Source: Candidatus Lachnoclostridium pullistercoris (GTDB lineage Bacteria > Bacillota > Clostridia > Lachnospirales > Lachnospiraceae). From it: 64,000 nucleotides of DNA. Below, piece after piece: positions 26,578 to 36,868 of the stretch. The stretch covers positions 1 to 64,000 of the forward strand of contig DWWL01000025.1 of the NCBI GenBank assembly GCA_019119775.1, read 5' to 3'. Numbering within the stretch: position 1 is the first letter of the stretch; each line of letters opens with the position of its first letter. Position numbers and translations under genes: made by a program. The notes beneath the pieces are model-generated. The model was not told the origin of the DNA, made no database searches, and saw only the letters and a list, made by a program, of their open reading frames with translations.

Positions 26578-28353
26578 ATGAGCAGAGGCGTAATAAAAAA
26601 AGTAGCCGGACCGCTGGTGATCGCGGAGGGCATGAGGGATGCCAATATGTCCGACGTGGTGCGGGTGAGCAGCCAGCGGCTCATTGGCGAGATCATAGAG
26701 ATTCACGGAGATCAGGCTTCCATCCAGGTGTATGAGGAGACGTCCGGCTTAGGGCCGGGAGAGCCGGTGGAGTCCACAGGCGTTCCCATGAGTGTGGAGC
26801 TGGGGCCGGGCCTGATCGGAAGCATTTATGACGGAATCCAGCGGCCCTTGGATGATATTATGAAAGTGACAGGGGGAAACCTGCTAAACAGAGGCGTGGA
26901 GGTGCCGTCCCTGAAGCGAGACAGAGTCTGGGACTTTCAGGCAGCCGCTGAGACCGGGACCGCTGTGACGGGCGGAGATATCTTAGGCTGTGTCCAGGAG
27001 ACAGAGGTAGTGAACCACAAGATCATGGTTCCGCCGGGTCTTAAAGGGACGCTGACCGCCATTTATCCGGGAGAGCACACGGTGACGGATACGGTGGCGG
27101 TGATTACGGATGAAAAGGGGACGGAGCATCCCGTAAGCCTGATGCAGAGATGGCCGGTGCGGCGCGGCCGCCCCTATCAGAAGAAACTGTCCCCCGAGAT
27201 GCCCCTTGTGACCGGGCAGAGAGTGATCGACACTCTGTTTCCCATTGCAAAAGGCGGCGTGGCGGCCGTTCCCGGTCCCTTCGGTTCCGGAAAGACAGTG
27301 GTACAGCATCAGCTGGCAAAATGGGCCGACGCAGACATTGTGGTGTACATCGGCTGCGGCGAGCGCGGCAATGAAATGACAGACGTGCTCAATGAGTTCC
27401 CGGAACTTAAGGATCCCAAGACCGGCAAGTCTCTGATGGCCAGAACGGTGCTGATCGCCAACACCTCGGATATGCCGGTGGCGGCCAGAGAGGCATCCAT
27501 CTATACAGGAATCACCATCGCAGAATATTTCCGAGATATGGGATATTCGGTGGCTCTGATGGCGGATTCCACCTCCCGCTGGGCGGAGGCGCTGCGGGAG
27601 ATGTCCGGACGTCTGGAGGAGATGCCTGGCGAGGAAGGATACCCGGCTTATCTGGGTTCCCGTCTGGCCCAGTTTTATGAGAGAGCCGGGCGGGTGATCT
27701 CCCTGGGAAGTGAGGGACGGGAGGGAGCCCTCTCCGTGATCGGGGCCGTGTCCCCGGCTGGAGGCGATACCTCCGAGCCTGTGACCCAGGCTACGCTGCG
27801 GATCGTGAAAGTATTCTGGAGCCTGGATTCAGATCTGGCTTACAAGCGCCATTTCCCGGCTATCAACTGGCTGACCAGCTATTCTCTCTACGTGGACACG
27901 CTGGAAAAGTGGTTCAATGAGAAAGTAAACGACCGCTGGACCGGGCTTCGGGCCGAGATCATGCGGCTTCTGCAGGAAGAGGCGGAGTTAAACGAGATTG
28001 TACAGCTGGTAGGCATGGACGCGCTCTCTTCTCCGGACCGGCTGAAGCTGGAGGCGGCCCGCTCCGTCCGCGAGGATTTCCTTCATCAGAACGCGTTCCA
28101 CGAGACGGATACCTATACATCGCTGAACAAGCAGTACCGGATGATGGAGCTGATTCTGGATTATTACAGGAAAGCCGGGAAAGCGCTGGAGAACGGCGTC
28201 GCGATCGACCGGCTGGTGGCCCTTCCCGTGCGGGAGAACATCGGACGGTTTAAATATGTGGAAGAGGCGGACGTGGAGGCTGTTTTCCAGGAGACGGAAG
28301 AGCTGCTTGACAGTCAGCTTCGGGATGAACTGGGCAGAAAGGAGGACTTCTGA
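26578..28353 (+). CDS. ntpA: V-type ATPase catalytic subunit A (NtpA)
   Basis: This 591-residue catalytic subunit has P-loop GPFGSGKTV at about 232-240, a catalytic Glu in GCGERGNEM (about 261) and [20 protein letters not shown] (about 330). The A-specific non-homologous insert (about 115-190) is present ([20 protein letters not shown]). ACAGGAGGTAGAG precedes the ATG. Its stop and the next ATG share TGATG. Confidence 0.97.
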   Translation: MSRGVIKKVAGPLVIAEGMRDANMSDVVRVSSQRLIGEIIEIHGDQASIQVYEETSGLGPGEPVESTGVPMSVELGPGLIGSIYDGIQRPLDDIMKVTGGNLLNRGVEVPSLKRDRVWDFQAAAETGTAVTGGDILGCVQETEVVNHKIMVPPGLKGTLTAIYPGEHTVTDTVAVITDEKGTEHPVSLMQRWPVRRGRPYQKKLSPEMPLVTGQRVIDTLFPIAKGGVAAVPGPFGSGKTVVQHQLAKWADADIVVYIGCGERGNEMTDVLNEFPELKDPKTGKSLMARTVLIANTSDMPVAAREASIYTGITIAEYFRDMGYSVALMADSTSRWAEALREMSGRLEEMPGEEGYPAYLGSRLAQFYERAGRVISLGSEGREGALSVIGAVSPAGGDTSEPVTQATLRIVKVFWSLDSDLAYKRHFPAINWLTSYSLYVDTLEKWFNEKVNDRWTGLRAEIMRLLQEEAELNEIVQLVGMDALSSPDRLKLEAARSVREDFLHQNAFHETDTYTSLNKQYRMMELILDYYRKAGKALENGVAIDRLVALPVRENIGRFKYVEEADVEAVFQETEELLDSQLRDELGRKEDF

Positions 28354-29726
28354 TGCCAAAAGAATACAGAACCATAGAAGAGGTGGCAGGTCCTCTGATG
28401 CTGGTGCGCGGCGTGCAGAACGTCACCTACGATGAACTGGGAGAGATCGAGCTGGCAGACGGGGAGAAGAGACGGTGCAAGGTGCTGGAGATCGACGGCG
28501 GAAACGCCCTGGTGCAGCTGTTTGAGGCGTCTGCCGGCATAAACCTGGAGTCCAGCAAGGTGCGTTTTCTGGGCCGTTCCATGGAGCTGGGCGTGTCGGA
28601 GGACATGCTGAGCCGCATTTTTGACGGCCTGGGCCGGCCGATTGACGGGGGCCCTGAGATCCTGCCGGAAAAACGGATGAACATCAACGGCCTGCCCATG
28701 AACCCGGCGGCCAGAAACTATCCCCAGGAATTTATCCAGACGGGAATCTCCGCAATCGACGGGCTGAATACGCTGGTAAGAGGACAGAAGCTGCCGATCT
28801 TCTCAGCTTCCGGCCTTCCTCACGCCAATCTGGCGGCCCAGATTGCCCGCCAGGCAAAGGTGAGAGGCACGAGCGAACCTTTCGCAGTGGTGTTTGCGGC
28901 CATGGGAATCACCTTTGAGGAGGCCAATTTCTTTATGGAGAGCTTTCGGGAGACGGGAGCTATCGACCGCAGCGTCATGTTTATCAACCTGGCAAATGAC
29001 CCGGCGGTGGAGCGGATCGCCACCCCCCGCATGGCCCTGACGGCGGCAGAGTATCTGGCTTTTGAGAAAAATATGCACGTGCTGGTGATCCTGACGGATA
29101 TCACCAACTACGCGGACGCCCTGCGGGAGATTTCCGCAGCCAGAAAAGAGGTGCCGGGACGCCGCGGCTATCCCGGATACATGTACACGGATCTGGCCTC
29201 CCTCTACGAGAGAGCCGGGCGGCAGAAGGGAAAGAACGGTTCCATCACCCTGATTCCCATTCTCACCATGCCGGAGGATGACAAGACCCATCCCATCCCG
29301 GATCTGACCGGATATATTACGGAGGGACAGATCATCCTGAGCCGTGAGCTGTACCGGAAGAATATCGCCCCGCCCATCGATGTGCTGCCGTCCCTGTCCC
29401 GACTGAAGGACAAGGGAATCGGCGAGGGAAAGACGAGAGCGGACCACGCGGATGTGATGAACCAGCTGTTTGCGGCCTACGCCAGAGGAAAGGACGCCAA
29501 GGAGCTGATGGTGATCTTAGGCGAGGCGGCCCTGACGGATATGGATAAGCTGTATGCCAAGTTTGCAGATGAATTTGAGCGGCAGTACGTATCCCAGGGG
29601 TATTATACCAACCGTGACATCGAGGAAACCATGGAGATCGGCTGGAAGCTGCTGCGGATTCTTCCCAGAAGCGAGTTAAAGAGGATCAAGGACAAATATC
29701 TGGATCAGTATTATGAGGAGAATTAG
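28353..29726 (+). CDS. ntpB: V-type ATPase subunit B (NtpB)
   Basis: This 457-residue nucleotide-binding but non-catalytic subunit lacks a P-loop at the expected place and instead reads [20 protein letters not shown]. It keeps the conserved [20 protein letters not shown] and [13 protein letters not shown]. Its start overlaps the subunit A stop by one nucleotide. Confidence 0.97.
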   Translation: MPKEYRTIEEVAGPLMLVRGVQNVTYDELGEIELADGEKRRCKVLEIDGGNALVQLFEASAGINLESSKVRFLGRSMELGVSEDMLSRIFDGLGRPIDGGPEILPEKRMNINGLPMNPAARNYPQEFIQTGISAIDGLNTLVRGQKLPIFSASGLPHANLAAQIARQAKVRGTSEPFAVVFAAMGITFEEANFFMESFRETGAIDRSVMFINLANDPAVERIATPRMALTAAEYLAFEKNMHVLVILTDITNYADALREISAARKEVPGRRGYPGYMYTDLASLYERAGRQKGKNGSITLIPILTMPEDDKTHPIPDLTGYITEGQIILSRELYRKNIAPPIDVLPSLSRLKDKGIGEGKTRADHADVMNQLFAAYARGKDAKELMVILGEAALTDMDKLYAKFADEFERQYVSQGYYTNRDIEETMEIGWKLLRILPRSELKRIKDKYLDQYYEEN

Positions 29727-29743
29727 GAAGGGAGGGGACTGTC

Positions 29744-30445
29744 ATGGGCACAAAACATGTAAACCCTACCCGGATGGAACTGACCAGGCTGAAAAAGAAG
29801 CTGGTCACGGCCATGAGAGGATATAAGCTCTTAAAGGATAAGCGGGATGAGCTGATGCGTCAGTTTCTGGAGCTGGTGCGGGAGAATAAGGAGCTGCGGG
29901 AAAAGGTGGAGGCCGGGATCAAGGAGGCCAATCAGAACTTTGTCCTGGCCCGGGCCGGCATGTCCCAGGAAGCCCTGAATGTGGCGCTGATGGCGCCCAA
30001 GCAGGAGGTTTATCTGGAGGCGGAGACGAAAAATGTGATGAGCGTTGAGATTCCGGTATTTCACAGCACCACCAGAACGCCGGATCCCAATGACATTTAC
30101 TCCTACGGATTCGCCTTTACCTCTGGAGATCTGGACGACGCGGTAAAAAAGCTGGCGGATCTCCTTCCCGATCTTCTCCGCCTGGCAGAGTGTGAAAAAT
30201 CCTGTCAGCTGATGGCGGCGGAGATTGAGAAGACCCGCCGCAGAGTCAACGCTCTGGAGCATGTGATGATACCGGAAACGAAGCAGAGCATCCGATACAT
30301 TACCATGAAGCTGGATGAAAATGAGAGAAGTTCCCAGACCAGGCTGATGAAGGTGAAAGACATGATGCTGGAGTCGGCCCACCACTATAAGGAGAAGGCG
30401 ATGGAGCGGGAAGAAGAGGCTCTGGAGGAAAACAGCACCGAGTGA
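29744..30445 (+). CDS. ntpD: V-type ATPase subunit D (NtpD)
   Basis: This 233-residue central-shaft subunit has N-terminal NPTRMELTRLKKKLVTAMRG and RRVNALEHVMIPETKQSIRY near the C-terminus, both diagnostic. Long helices at both ends form the rotor coiled coil. AAGGGAGGGG precedes the ATG. It is the last operon gene and a terminator follows. Confidence 0.95.
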   Translation: MGTKHVNPTRMELTRLKKKLVTAMRGYKLLKDKRDELMRQFLELVRENKELREKVEAGIKEANQNFVLARAGMSQEALNVALMAPKQEVYLEAETKNVMSVEIPVFHSTTRTPDPNDIYSYGFAFTSGDLDDAVKKLADLLPDLLRLAECEKSCQLMAAEIEKTRRRVNALEHVMIPETKQSIRYITMKLDENERSSQTRLMKVKDMMLESAHHYKEKAMEREEEALEENSTE

Positions 30446-30478
30446 GATCATGTAAAGAGAACAGTGAGGGATAAGAGA

Positions 30479-30508
30479 AGAGCTGCCGCGGACCGCGGCA
30501 GCTCTTTC
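30479..30508. terminator. terminator between V-ATPase operon and HAD gene
   Basis: A 12-bp perfect stem AGAGCTGCCGCG / CGCGGCAGCTCT with loop GAC is followed by TT. It lies between convergent genes. Confidence 0.75.
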
Positions 30509-30529
30509 AAATTGATGCTGAAGCAGAAT

Positions 30530-31363
30530 TTAAAGAAGTCCCAGTTTTTCAAACGCGAGATACAGCCCGTCTTCCTCCACATCTTCTGTGATCAGGTCTG
30601 CTGCGTGCTTGATCTCCGGGCTGCCGTTTCCCATGGCGACGCCGACGGCGCAGAATTCCAGCATGGGGATATCCACGGCAGCGTCCCCGAAGGCGATGGT
30701 TTCGGAGCGGTCAGCGCCCAGATGCTCTAAGAGGCGGGAGATGGCGTTGGCCTTGTTGATTCCGGAAACGCCCAGATCTCCGAACAGAGCGGTGGCCCCA
30801 GCACCGCCCCAGGTGCCGTTTTCCAGATCGGGAAACTGTTCTTTCGTGTCCAGAAAATCCTGGTAGCTGTTTAACAGATAGCTGATCTTATTTAAGTCGC
30901 TGCGGTAAAGTTCACCGCCGAAGATCATGTCCGGAAAAGCGTCGGAGACGGTCCGGATCTCAGCCTGGGATTTTCCCTTCCTGCGGCTGTATTCTTTTAA
31001 CGCGGGCAGGGCCTTCTGGGCAAAGCGTTCGCTGGCAAAGAGGCCGTTGTTGCTTTCCAGATAGAACTCCAGTCCGCGGCTGTGGAGCCAGTCCACCGCC
31101 CGGCGGCACTGGTCCGCCGTGATCAGCTGGTGCATCACCACCTGGCCGTTGTCCTCCACATAGCTGCCGTTTCCGCCGATCATGCCGTCCAAGCCGATCT
31201 CCCACAGTTCCGGGTAGACTTCAGCCCGGCTCCGGCCGGTACAGATATAAACGCGGTGGCCGTTTTCCCTGGCTTTTCTCACCGCCTGGACGGCAGATTC
31301 CGGAATGCGGCCTTCATAATCTACCAGAGTCCCGTCCACGTCCAGAAAGATAATTTTTCCCAT
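30530..31363 (-). CDS. Cof-type HAD-superfamily phosphatase
   Basis: This protein has 277 residues from ATG 31363, which follows GGAGGAGGAAC on the minus strand. The track start at 31423 adds an unsupported leader. HAD motifs are I FLDVDGTLVD at the N-terminus, II CTGRS, III a lysine in the C2B-cap boundary region, and IV GDAAVDIPMLEFCAVGVAMG. The Cof/YidA type dephosphorylates small sugar phosphates or cofactors. The substrate cannot be inferred from context. Confidence 0.9.
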   Translation of the reverse strand: MGKIIFLDVDGTLVDYEGRIPESAVQAVRKARENGHRVYICTGRSRAEVYPELWEIGLDGMIGGNGSYVEDNGQVVMHQLITADQCRRAVDWLHSRGLEFYLESNNGLFASERFAQKALPALKEYSRRKGKSQAEIRTVSDAFPDMIFGGELYRSDLNKISYLLNSYQDFLDTKEQFPDLENGTWGGAGATALFGDLGVSGINKANAISRLLEHLGADRSETIAFGDAAVDIPMLEFCAVGVAMGNGSPEIKHAADLITEDVEEDGLYLAFEKLGLL

Positions 31364-31515
31364 AATGAAGTTCCTCCTCCAACCGGCGCAGGAAATGGAC
31401 GTATACGCTGCGCCAGAGAGCATTTTCCTCCCACTCTGCGAGGACAGCCATCCTCCGGCAGAGCAGAGACAGAGCGTACTGTTTCATTGTCATAGATTCT
31501 CCTTTTTCCCGCGGG

Positions 31516-31544
31516 TTGTCTTTCTTATTTTTGATGATTATAAT
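31516..31544 (+). promoter_or_regulatory. sigma-A promoter of the AraC gene
   Basis: TTGTCT, a 17-nt spacer and TATAAT. The transcript starts about 105 nt before ATG 31656, which shows the track start at 31365 is not used. Confidence 0.6.
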
Positions 31545-31655
31545 TATAGTGTTTATATGCGGGAAAAACTATCAGGATTGCCCCGAAAAAGTATAAAAAT
31601 CGTATTTTTTTTGCAGCTGCAGAATATATGCGGCGGGATGAAAAGGAGGCAGGTT

Positions 31656-32552
31656 ATGAAGCGGCGGACAGTGGAGATCATGGGCGGGAGCTCGGAGGTG
31701 GTGCACTATGAGCGCCAGGGGCTGCCCCTTTATGTGGAGACGGCAGAGCTGTCCCAGTTTGCGGGGAAGAGGGCGGCCTGTCACTGGCATGACGATCTGG
31801 AGTGGATCCACATTCTGGACGGGGCCATGAATTACAATGTGAACGGCAGGGAGATCAGCCTGAAGACGGGAGATTCCCTGATGGTGAACGGGAGGCAGAT
31901 GCACTATGGCTGGGGTGCTGAAAACTGCCGCTTTATTTGCATTCTGTTCCATCCGTCTCTCTTTGGCGGCAATGAACTTCTGCAGCAGGAGTATGTGCGC
32001 CCGGTAGCGGGGAATCCGGAGCTGGAATACCTGTATTTTGACGGAGATGAAGAGGAAGGCAGAGCGGCGGGGAACCTGCTGAAGCAGATGGCTGGGGCAA
32101 AAGAGAGCGGACTGGCGGCGTGGGAGACGGATGTGATCGGCTTTATGTACCTGCTGTGGGGAAGGATACTGCGGGGAACGGGTGTGAGGACGGGAGCCGG
32201 CTCCGGGGCGGAGCAGGAGGACAGAGCCGCCCAGAAGGAGATGGTTTCCTTTATCTGCAGCCGCTACGGAGAACATCTTTCTCTGGAGGAGATCGCGGCG
32301 GCGGGCCATGTGAGCAGGAGCCGGTGCTGCCAGATCTTCCGGAAATATGTGGGACAGTCCCCGGTGGATTTTCTCAACACGTACCGCCTGAAAATGGGAA
32401 GAGACATGCTCGCGGGCACGGAAAAGAGCGTCACGGAAATTGCCACAGGCTGCGGCTTCAGTCATCTCAGCTATTTTTCCAGGCAGTTTGCAGCCGTTTA
32501 CGGGTGCACGCCCAGAGAATACAGGAAAATGGCGGAAAATTGCAAAAAATAA
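31656..32552 (+). CDS. AraC-family regulator with cupin sensor
   Basis: This protein has 298 residues from ATG 31656, with AAAAGGAGG 6 nt upstream. The N-terminal cupin fold (about 25-110) has CHWHDDLEWIHILDGAMNYN, a probable ligand pocket. The C-terminal double HTH (about 195-295) has LSLEEIAAAGHVSRSRCCQI and ends CGFSHLSYFSRQFAAVYGCT. It lies 123 nt upstream of nhaC, which has its own promoter, so control of that transporter is plausible but unproven. Confidence 0.88.
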   Translation: MKRRTVEIMGGSSEVVHYERQGLPLYVETAELSQFAGKRAACHWHDDLEWIHILDGAMNYNVNGREISLKTGDSLMVNGRQMHYGWGAENCRFICILFHPSLFGGNELLQQEYVRPVAGNPELEYLYFDGDEEEGRAAGNLLKQMAGAKESGLAAWETDVIGFMYLLWGRILRGTGVRTGAGSGAEQEDRAAQKEMVSFICSRYGEHLSLEEIAAAGHVSRSRCCQIFRKYVGQSPVDFLNTYRLKMGRDMLAGTEKSVTEIATGCGFSHLSYFSRQFAAVYGCTPREYRKMAENCKK

Positions 32553-32578
32553 GGGTGTTCTTTTTCCATAGGGTGTGC

Positions 32579-32584
32579 TATAAT
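32579..32584 (+). promoter_or_regulatory. extended -10 promoter of nhaC
   Basis: TGCTATAAT is an extended -10 element, with no good -35. It lies about 90 nt before the nhaC ATG. The leader contains a GC-rich stretch (ACGCGCCAACGCGTTAAAGC) that can fold into short hairpins. Confidence 0.5.
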
Positions 32585-32674
32585 CAGGTTCGGCAGTGAA
32601 ACGCGCCAACGCGTTAAAGCGGCGCGGCTTTCTGCCGGAGAAAATACATATCATATGATACAGGGGGAAAACCT

Positions 32675-34066
32675 ATGGAAGAGAAAGAGCTGAAAACACT
32701 AAATGGCTGGCAGTCCGCTCTGCTGCTGGTGCTGATCATTGCGTCAGTGGCTCTGTGCGTGGGGCTGAAGGTGGGAGGCCCCATGATCGGCCTGTTTCTG
32801 TCGTGGCTGATCATCTACGGCTTCTGCGTTATTTTCAGGATCGATTACCGCCAGGTAAATCAGGGAGCCTTTGAGGCTCTGCGGGTGGTGCTGCCCACCA
32901 TGGCCATCCTGATGGCCATCGGAGTGATGATCGGGACATGGATGCAGTCCGGCACCATTCCCACCATCATTGTCTACGGACTGAAGGCCATTAATCCTAC
33001 ATACCTGCTGACCTTTACCCTTTTATTTACGGCTGTGCTCAGCATGGTGACCGGTACGTCCTACGGCTCCGCGGGAAGTGCCGGAGTGGCAATGATGGCC
33101 ATCGGAAATGCCATGGGCTTAAATCCCGGCATGGTGGCGGGAGCCGTGATCTGCGGGGCGATGTTCGGAGATAAACTGAGCCCTCTTTCTGACACCACCA
33201 ATCTGGCTCCGGCGGTGGCGGGAGCAAAGCTGGGAGATCATGTGAAGAGCATGCTTTGGACAACAGTGCCGCCCATGCTCATCAGCATTGTCATTTTTAC
33301 GGTTCTGGGATTTCGCCAGACATCCGGCGGCTACGATCCGGGAGATTTAAACGTATACATTGATTATCTGGAAGGAAGTTTCCACATCGGTCTGGTGACG
33401 CTGATTCCGGCGGTGATCCTGATCGCCCTTCTGCTCCTGCGTGTGGGAGCGTTTGAGGCCCTGGGGATCGGCGCGGTGGCCGGCGGCGTGATCGCCATGG
33501 TAAGCCAGGGAAACAGCCTGCAGTCCGTGTTCAGCGTGGCCTATAACGGCTTTACCAGCGATACGGAGATTGCGGTGCTGAAGGCGATCCTCAACCGGGG
33601 AGGAATGAGCAGCATGCTCCAGTACGTGGCCATCATCACCTTCGCAGTGGGAATGGGCGGAATGCTGGAGAAGCTGGGCGTGCTGGATAAAGTGCTGTCC
33701 CTGTTTACCAGAAAGATCCACAGTGACGGTTCTCTGATTCTGGCTACCATGCTGGTAGGCTATGTGACCAGCATTGTCAGCTCCTCCAGCCCCATGTCCC
33801 ATGTGCTTACGGGACGGCTGATGCAGCCTCTGTTCAAACAGAGACATATTGAACCCAGGATCCTGTCCCGGTGTCTGGAAGACAGCGGAACGCTGGCCGG
33901 ACCCATGATCCCCTGGCACGGCTATGGGATCTACATGGCCGGGACTCTGGGAGTGGCCTGGTCACAGTACATTATGTTTGTGCCCCTTTTGTGGCTGACG
34001 CCGCTTTTCTCCATCTTTTACGGCTTTACGGGGATCTCCATTCTCCACACAAAGGAGAAGGACTGA
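32675..34066 (+). CDS. nhaC: NhaC-family Na+/H+ antiporter
   Basis: This 463-residue protein has about 12 membrane segments of the NhaC/ion-transporter superfamily. Conserved loops are VTGTSYGSAGSAG (about 126-138), GAMFGDKLSPLSDTTNLAPA (about 165-184) and SSSSPMSHVLTGRL in the second half. Relatives exchange sodium for protons or couple to small organic acids. With a sodium-type V-ATPase nearby it fits a sodium economy. ACAGGGGGAAA precedes the ATG. Confidence 0.88.
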   Translation: MEEKELKTLNGWQSALLLVLIIASVALCVGLKVGGPMIGLFLSWLIIYGFCVIFRIDYRQVNQGAFEALRVVLPTMAILMAIGVMIGTWMQSGTIPTIIVYGLKAINPTYLLTFTLLFTAVLSMVTGTSYGSAGSAGVAMMAIGNAMGLNPGMVAGAVICGAMFGDKLSPLSDTTNLAPAVAGAKLGDHVKSMLWTTVPPMLISIVIFTVLGFRQTSGGYDPGDLNVYIDYLEGSFHIGLVTLIPAVILIALLLLRVGAFEALGIGAVAGGVIAMVSQGNSLQSVFSVAYNGFTSDTEIAVLKAILNRGGMSSMLQYVAIITFAVGMGGMLEKLGVLDKVLSLFTRKIHSDGSLILATMLVGYVTSIVSSSSPMSHVLTGRLMQPLFKQRHIEPRILSRCLEDSGTLAGPMIPWHGYGIYMAGTLGVAWSQYIMFVPLLWLTPLFSIFYGFTGISILHTKEKD

Positions 34067-34136
34067 CCGTTTTTCCCGTTCCGCCTTTTCAGCCGGCCTG
34101 TTTTTGGGTATAATGGACTGGTAAAGGAGGAGACGA

Positions 34137-34913
34137 ATGAATATTATTCTTGGAATACTGATCCCGTTTGCCGGCACGGCAGCCGGCGCGGCCTGTGTGT
34201 TTTTTATGAAAAACCAGATCCGGCCTCTGGTTCAGAAAATGCTCCTGGGCTTTGCCTCGGGAGTCATGGTGGCGGCCTCCGTATGGTCGCTGCTGATCCC
34301 GGCCATGGATATGGCTGCGGATATGGGAAAATTTGCCTTTGTGCCGGCTGCGGCAGGTTTTCTGCTGGGAATGGCTTTTCTGCTGGCCATGGACCGTCTG
34401 GTGCCCCATCTTCACATGGACCATAAGGAGCCGGAAGGCCCGAAGAGCAGTCTGAAGAAATCCACCATGCTGGTGCTCGCGGTGACGCTTCACAACATTC
34501 CGGAGGGAATGGCAGTGGGAGTGGTGTTTGCCGGCATGATGCAGGGGAAAGAGCTGATCACCCTGGCGGGGGCTTTTGCCCTCTCCATCGGGATCGCCGT
34601 GCAGAATTTCCCCGAGGGCGCAATCATCTCCATGCCGTTAAAGAGCGAGGGCTTAAGCAGGCAGAGGGCTTTTCTCTACGGGGCGGCGTCCGGCATAGTG
34701 GAGCCGATCGGCGCAGGGATCACCATACTGCTGGCATCCTACATCACGCCGGTTCTGCCGTATCTGCTGGCCTTTGCGGCCGGCGCCATGCTCTACGTGG
34801 TGGTGGAGGAACTGATCCCGGAGTCAGCGGAGGGAGAGCACTCCAATATTGGAACTATAGGGTTTGCTGCTGGATTTGTGCTGATGATGATTCTGGATGT
34901 GGCGCTGGGATGA
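34137..34913 (+). CDS. ZIP-family metal transporter
   Basis: This 258-residue protein has about 8 membrane segments. The metal-binding helices carry HNIPEGMAVGVVF and NFPEGAIISMPL, the ZIP signature pair in helices 4 and 5. A short histidine-containing loop (LVPHLHMDHKEPEG) lies between helices 3 and 4. Relatives (ZupT/GufA) import zinc and other divalent metals. GTAAAGGAGGAGACG precedes the ATG, and a TATAAT at 34109 may be its promoter. Confidence 0.92.
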   Translation: MNIILGILIPFAGTAAGAACVFFMKNQIRPLVQKMLLGFASGVMVAASVWSLLIPAMDMAADMGKFAFVPAAAGFLLGMAFLLAMDRLVPHLHMDHKEPEGPKSSLKKSTMLVLAVTLHNIPEGMAVGVVFAGMMQGKELITLAGAFALSIGIAVQNFPEGAIISMPLKSEGLSRQRAFLYGAASGIVEPIGAGITILLASYITPVLPYLLAFAAGAMLYVVVEELIPESAEGEHSNIGTIGFAAGFVLMMILDVALG

Positions 34914-34948
34914 TCTGAGAGCAGAGAAATAGCTGCGGAGAACAAAAG

Positions 34949-35000
34949 CGCGCCGCCGTCTGTCCTGTTTTGAGAAGGACAGACGGCGGCGCGTTATTTT
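34949..35000 (+). terminator. strong intrinsic terminator
   Basis: An 18-bp perfect stem CGCGCCGCCGTCTGTCCT / AGGACAGACGGCGGCGCG with 9-nt loop is followed by TTATTTT. A second small hairpin GCCGC-GAAA-GCGGC at 35044-35057 is followed by ATTTTCTTTTT. No gene lies between 34914 and 35134. Confidence 0.9.
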
Positions 35001-35134
35001 GCAGGAAAGAATCCTGCTCCTCAGAGTTCTCCGCCTGCGGCGGGCCGCGAAAGCGGCATTTTCTTTTTCGCCGCAGTGCGATTCCCCACGGCTATCGGAC
35101 AGAGCTGCTGTCCGAGCGTCTGAAGATGAGCTCC

Positions 35135-36433
35135 TTAGATGGACAGACCCTTGTTCCGGCTGGCCGGCACGAAGGTCTGATCGTTTCCGTGGTAGATCGG
35201 TTTCCACTCTACCTTTTTCACCAGAGCCACTGCGGAGATGGGCACGTAGGTGAACATGAAGACCGGGAAAGTGAACAGATACAGGAATTTCTTCCTTGTG
35301 GGGATCTGTATGGCTTTCCACTCGGTGATCGTTGTGACCGCTCCGTACATCAGAAGTCCCAGGTAGAACACAAAGATCGTTCTGGCGATAAAGCCCAGGC
35401 ATTCCTCCACGACGATCTGTGCCTCCGGCGTCGGAAGGGTGGCGCAGGCGGTGAGCATGATCAGGTTGATGAGAATGGCCGCCAGAGTTAAGAACATTCC
35501 GGGAGCTACGGTCATGAACATATCGTAGCAGGAAAATCCCTTCCGTCCGCCGGCGAAGATTCCTTTTAACAGAGACAGGCCGTAGCGGTAGTCAATCTGA
35601 TAAAAGCCTTTGGACCAGCGCAGACGCTGATCCCAGGACTGCTTGAATGTCACCGGCTGCTCGTCGTAGATCACAGCCTTTTCACAGTATCCGATGACCC
35701 GCCCCTGCAGCGCGCAGTTTACGGAAAACTCAATGTCCTCCGTGAGCAGATGGAACGGCCAGCCGCCGTTTTCCCGAATCAGGTCCCCGGAGACTAAAAA
35801 TCCGGTTCCGGAAATGGCGCAGCTGGAGCCGACTGCCATTCTGGGAGCGTTTAAGAAACGGGCTTCCCGCAGAAACCACAGGCCGTATCCGGCGGAGATC
35901 CAGTTGGAACCGAAATTCTTGGAGTTGCGGTAGCTGGTGAGCGCCGCGTATTTTCCGGTGTCGAAGGTGGCGTTCATCTCCTTCACAAAATTCGGATCCA
36001 CGTAATTGTCCGCGTCAAATACAAAATAGCCGTCATAGTCATTTTTTCCTTCCTCTGTCAGACGGCCGAACAGGTAGTCCAAGGCGTAGCCCTTTCCCAC
36101 CTGCAGATGGTTGAATCTCCGGTACACGATCGCTCCGGCGTCCTCCGCCACCTGTGCTGTGTTGTCAGTGCAGTTATCCGCGATCACGTAGACATCCAGC
36201 AGCTCTTCCGGATAATTCTGGTCCTTCAGACTCTTTATCAGACCGCTGATGACGTTCTCCTCGTTGCGGGCCGAGATGATCGCCGCGTAGCGGTGCAGTT
36301 TGGCCGGGGTTTTCGTCCGGCCGGCGTTTCGCTTCTGTACAATGCCGATCAGCAGGTATCCCAGCTGGTACAAATACAGCAGGGTAAGGATCACTGCGAT
36401 GGCAGTGTTAAAAGATTGTGTGAATTCGTTCAT
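35135..36433 (-). CDS. membrane glycosyltransferase family 2
   Basis: This 432-residue processive-type GT2 enzyme has one N-terminal membrane helix (about 10-30), a GT-A domain (about 45-300) and C-terminal membrane helices (about 310-405). Motifs are IISARNEENV, DADNYVDP (DxD), TED in HLLTEDIEF and QRLRW in WDQRLRWSKGF. These resemble poly-N-acetylglucosamine and cellulose synthase-type enzymes. It stands alone with no export partner, so the product may be a glycolipid or short polymer. GGAAGAGAC precedes the ATG on the minus strand. Confidence 0.88.
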   Translation of the reverse strand: MNEFTQSFNTAIAVILTLLYLYQLGYLLIGIVQKRNAGRTKTPAKLHRYAAIISARNEENVISGLIKSLKDQNYPEELLDVYVIADNCTDNTAQVAEDAGAIVYRRFNHLQVGKGYALDYLFGRLTEEGKNDYDGYFVFDADNYVDPNFVKEMNATFDTGKYAALTSYRNSKNFGSNWISAGYGLWFLREARFLNAPRMAVGSSCAISGTGFLVSGDLIRENGGWPFHLLTEDIEFSVNCALQGRVIGYCEKAVIYDEQPVTFKQSWDQRLRWSKGFYQIDYRYGLSLLKGIFAGGRKGFSCYDMFMTVAPGMFLTLAAILINLIMLTACATLPTPEAQIVVEECLGFIARTIFVFYLGLLMYGAVTTITEWKAIQIPTRKKFLYLFTFPVFMFTYVPISAVALVKKVEWKPIYHGNDQTFVPASRNKGLSI

Positions 36434-36774
36434 AATGTCTCTTCCCTCTTTTATAATTTCCCGCCAAAAGGCAGTTTTTCATATCATCAAAACACTACCA
36501 CATTTCCGGAATATTACAAGTATTTTTCCTGAATTTAATCAAAATTTAATATTTTCGTATGTATTTAGAAACAAGTGAAGGATATGTATTTTGAATGTGC
36601 AGATCAGGTTTTTAAACGGAGAATTAAGCGCTTTGTCGGTCAATTTTGAGAATATTTCACAGAATGCAAAAAAAACAGCTATGACGGAGGCGGGAATAGG
36701 AAAAAACTCTGTGGAAAATCATGTTTTTTCAGGGCTTTTCCCGGGACAAAGCTGCAATTTCCCTTCCTATTTCT

Positions 36775-36803
36775 TTGCTTTTTGCAGGGAAATCCGATAT
36801 AAT
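36775..36803 (+). promoter_or_regulatory. sigma-A promoter of murC
   Basis: TTGCTT, a 17-nt spacer and TATAAT, about 65 nt before murC. The rest of the 435-bp gap 36434-36868 is AT-rich (for example AATTTAATCAAAATTTAATATT) and shows no credible gene. The ORFs at 36300 and 36591 lack ribosome sites and protein character. Confidence 0.7.
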
Positions 36804-36868
36804 AAAGCCAGAATCATGCCCGGCGTCCATGCGGGGCAAATACAATAAAAAGAACAAGAGGGATTTGT

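Noticed and set aside
36591-36848. 85-residue ORF before murC
   Set aside because: It starts with TTG, has no ribosome site, and contains the murC promoter elements.
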